A stretch of DNA of 64,000 nucleotides from Trichoplax sp. H2. Its lineage: Eukaryota > Placozoa > Uniplacotomia > Trichoplacea. The notes beneath the pieces are model-generated. The model did no database searches. It worked only from the letters and a program-made list of their open reading frames with translations, and had not been told where the DNA came from. The stretch lies in assembly GCA_003344405.1 (NCBI GenBank), contig NOWV01000068.1, positions 124,001 through 188,000 of the forward strand, given 5' to 3'. Positions 61,683 to 64,000 of the stretch are shown here, piece after piece. Both the position numbers and the translations under genes were made by a program. How positions within the stretch are numbered: the first letter of the stretch is position 1; each line of letters begins with the position of its first letter.

Positions 61683-64000
61683 ATGTTAATAATGGAAACG
61701 AAGAAATCCTTACTTGGTTTTTTCCTTTTACTTATTTTTCTACCCAATTTGACAAAAGGTAAGCGTATAACTAGAGTGTAGAAGAAATGGATTATTGCTG
61801 TTACGATATTACGATGACCTATTTTTTAATAGGGATGCTATTTTGCGTTCAATTTTACTGCAGTGAATAGGAATGCTGCATTATCAGTGCTTGATGATAT
61901 GTTTCCTCATACAATACGTTAAACTTGTTCTTTTAATCAGTGATCTATTTAACTTACTTATCTAACTAGTTGGTCCATCTAGTCATGCGTTTTATAGAAC
62001 TTTCCAGCATTAACGGAGTTATTTCCTCTTACAATTCTTAGAATACTCGTACTTTCGACAGTGCAATCTTTTTTCAAGCCTCTGCTATTTAGTGTAATAA
62101 TCAGATTATCTACCTACTTGTCAATTCGTTATAGAAAATTTTACGTAACGAATAGATATTATCCGCTAAGAAATAATTTATCAAACTTAAACGCCTATTG
62201 TAATTTGAAACTATTTGCTACCGTACAAATGCAAGTTATCCATTTCCATTCATTATAATCTTGAATAATCTTACATTTTTTTACTTGTACTGGCTGAAGA
62301 GATGTATTTTTTACCTTTCTAAGTTGTAATGTGAACGCTACTAATTTTATTTTTATAGCCGCTTGTGTTTGCGATGTTGATTGTAATGGGCCAGGAAATG
62401 CTACTACATGTGGCATTGGTCACTTCATGACACCGGCAGGATCATGTTATGAATGCAACCCCGGTTACTAGTAAGTAGTAATGAAGATTCTAGTTTGGTT
62501 AGAATATTAATTGACAAATATTTATGGTCAAAGGAGACAACTTGAAAGTTCTATTAACAACTCAAATAAATAAAACATAATCTACTAAGTTTTATAATGT
62601 TATAGAACAGTTAAAAAATTAATACCACCATGTGATTTTCTTTCCTTTCATGCAGTTGTACTGGAGGAACTGCTGCTCCACAATTGTGCTCATCAGGAAC
62701 ATATAATAACAAGACAAAACAAGACAGTTCAAGCTCATGCTTGGTAAGTAAAAGCTAACTTGTAAGCATATCTCTTATTCTTTTACGGTGAAACATACAT
62801 TAATAAATATATACTACACATTTTAATATATCAATATTTACACGACTTACGTTGACCATATCACTTCTTGATCATTAATACCATCTTGCATCATTTTTTC
62901 AGCTATGCCCTACTGGATATAAATGCCCTAATGTTGACCGAAACCCTGAGTTGTGTACTGCAGGTACATATAATAATAAAACCGGTCAAATTAGTTGCAC
63001 GACATGTCCACCCGGCTATAAATGTACCGATCCTGCCGATGCTCCTGTTGCTTGCGGAACGGGCTACTACAGTGAAGGTAACACAGCTTACTGTACACCG
63101 TGTCCAAGTGGAAAATCATGCTCTATCCAAACAACATCCACTCCAAGTCAATGCTTAGCTGGTACATACGCTGCCAATGGCAGTGCATCATGTAGCGCTT
63201 GCACAAAAGGTCATGAATGTCCTAACAACGAAATGTCACAACCAACTGCTTGTCAAGATGGCAATTATCAACCATCGACCGGTCAATCAGCTTGCATACC
63301 TTGCCCTGCTGGTTATCACTGTACCGATAAAACTGTAGCAATGGCTTGCACAGCTGGACAATACAGTACCAATGGCAATATGACTTGTTTTACATGTCCA
63401 ACTGGAACCTATAGTACATCAGCCGCTGGTTCTTGCACTGCATGTCCAGCCGGTAAAGAGTGCTCTAATCCAGCTTTACCCCAAAATTGCGCATCAGGAA
63501 CATACTCCCTTGGAGGTGCAACATCATGTACAACATGTCCAAATGGTCAGATCGCATTTAATAATCACACTGGTTGCCTAAATTGTGCACCTGGCTACGA
63601 ATGTCCAACGCCGGGAGGAATTCAACAACCATGTCCATCAGGAACATATTCAAATGGCGGTGCTGTTAGCTGTACGATTTGTCCGGCTGGTCAATTCTGT
63701 TTTGATCCTAAAATTTCACCGCAAGGTTGTGCTGCAGGAACTTATTCGACGTCTGGTTCCACTAACTGTACAAAATGTCCAGCTGGTGCTACTTGTAGTA
63801 ACACCGGTATATCAGGATATTGTAATTCTGGTGAATACAGTTTAGAAAGTGCAAGTAGTTGTCAAACTTGTCCTGCAGGTTCTTATTGTCCAACTAAAAC
63901 AGATGCACCTATCCCATGCCCAGCTAAAACTTATTCGACAGCAGGTAAAACGTCATGTACTTCCCTTAATGCTAATGAGTATTTGCTAGGTGGTAGTCCA
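61683..64000 (+). CDS. Large cysteine-rich GCC2/GCC3-type extracellular protein, 5' part
   Basis: Partial gene running off the right edge. Exons 61683-61758, 62359-62470, 62656-62743 and 62903 onward are in phase, 458 codons so far. Exon 1 encodes a signal peptide (METKKSLLGFFLLLIFLPNL). Exon 2 starts ACVCDVDCNGPGN. From exon 3 onward the protein is a string of about 45-55-residue modules of the pattern CPAG..C......C..GTYS..G...C..C (for example CPAGYHC, GTYSNGGAVSCTICPAGQ), the GCC2/GCC3 or ephrin-receptor-like cysteine repeat. At least eight modules fit in the window, and the long last exon stays open to base 64000. Such arrays form extended extracellular rods in large secreted or membrane proteins of early-branching animals; some continue into receptor domains. 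Whether this one has a membrane anchor cannot be seen. Function unknown. Confidence 0.9.

Overview
The window is eukaryotic and animal-like: AT-rich DNA with compact multi-exon genes, short introns (GTAAG/GTGAG donors, TAG/CAG acceptors) and conserved metazoan proteins on both strands. The compactness, the GABA-B-like class C receptors and a very large cysteine-rich receptor suggest an early-branching animal, most likely a placozoan of the Trichoplax/Hoilungia group. This attribution is inference. Gene models were built by hand from splice signals, conserved protein motifs and reading-phase continuity; no search was run.

Layout. 0.4-2.6 kb (+): 3' half of a GABA-B-like receptor. 3.2-7.1 kb (-): RAD17 checkpoint clamp loader, 18 exons. 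10.6-12.4 kb (+): LSM4. 13.8-19.5 kb (+): a complete second GABA-B-like receptor, 16 exons, whose last six exons match the first receptor in order and phase. 20.6-22.6 kb (-): an intronless 650-codon gene that looks transposase-derived. 26.4-27.8 kb (-): RPS25. 29.1-32.1 kb (+): ZNHIT2, 13 exons. 32.5-35.4 kb (-): TMEM192, whose 3' end appears twice around a 20-N gap, probably because two haplotypes were placed in tandem. 38.5-41.9 kb (+): DDX6. 43.5 kb (+): a possible 43-residue membrane peptide. 44.2-48.0 kb (-): GPN1, 15 exons. 50.1-51.8 kb (+): RBM42. 54.7-55.6 kb (-): intronless SC5D sterol desaturase. 61.7 kb to the end (+): start of a large secreted or membrane GCC2/GCC3-type cysteine-rich protein.

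Most genes are housekeeping: genome surveillance (RAD17), mRNA decay and splicing (LSM4, DDX6, RBM42), translation (RPS25), assembly of RNA polymerase and snoRNP-related complexes (GPN1, ZNHIT2), lysosome membrane (TMEM192) and sterol synthesis (SC5D). The signalling genes are the receptor pair and the cysteine-rich protein. Nothing indicates an operon.

Intergenic DNA is rich in repeats. The 12-bp palindrome TACTGTACAGTA and its variants form dense clusters at about 27.9-28.6, 37.0-38.3, 39.6, 55.8 and 57.0 kb. An array of exactly 39-bp palindromic units lies at 48.5-49.0 kb, inside a composite satellite just upstream of GPN1. The points most worth following up are the DDE-like intronless gene, the ATG-only first coding exons (LSM4, RPS25 and possibly TMEM192), the palindromic repeat systems, the second copy of GPN1 exon 1, and the assembly duplication in TMEM192.
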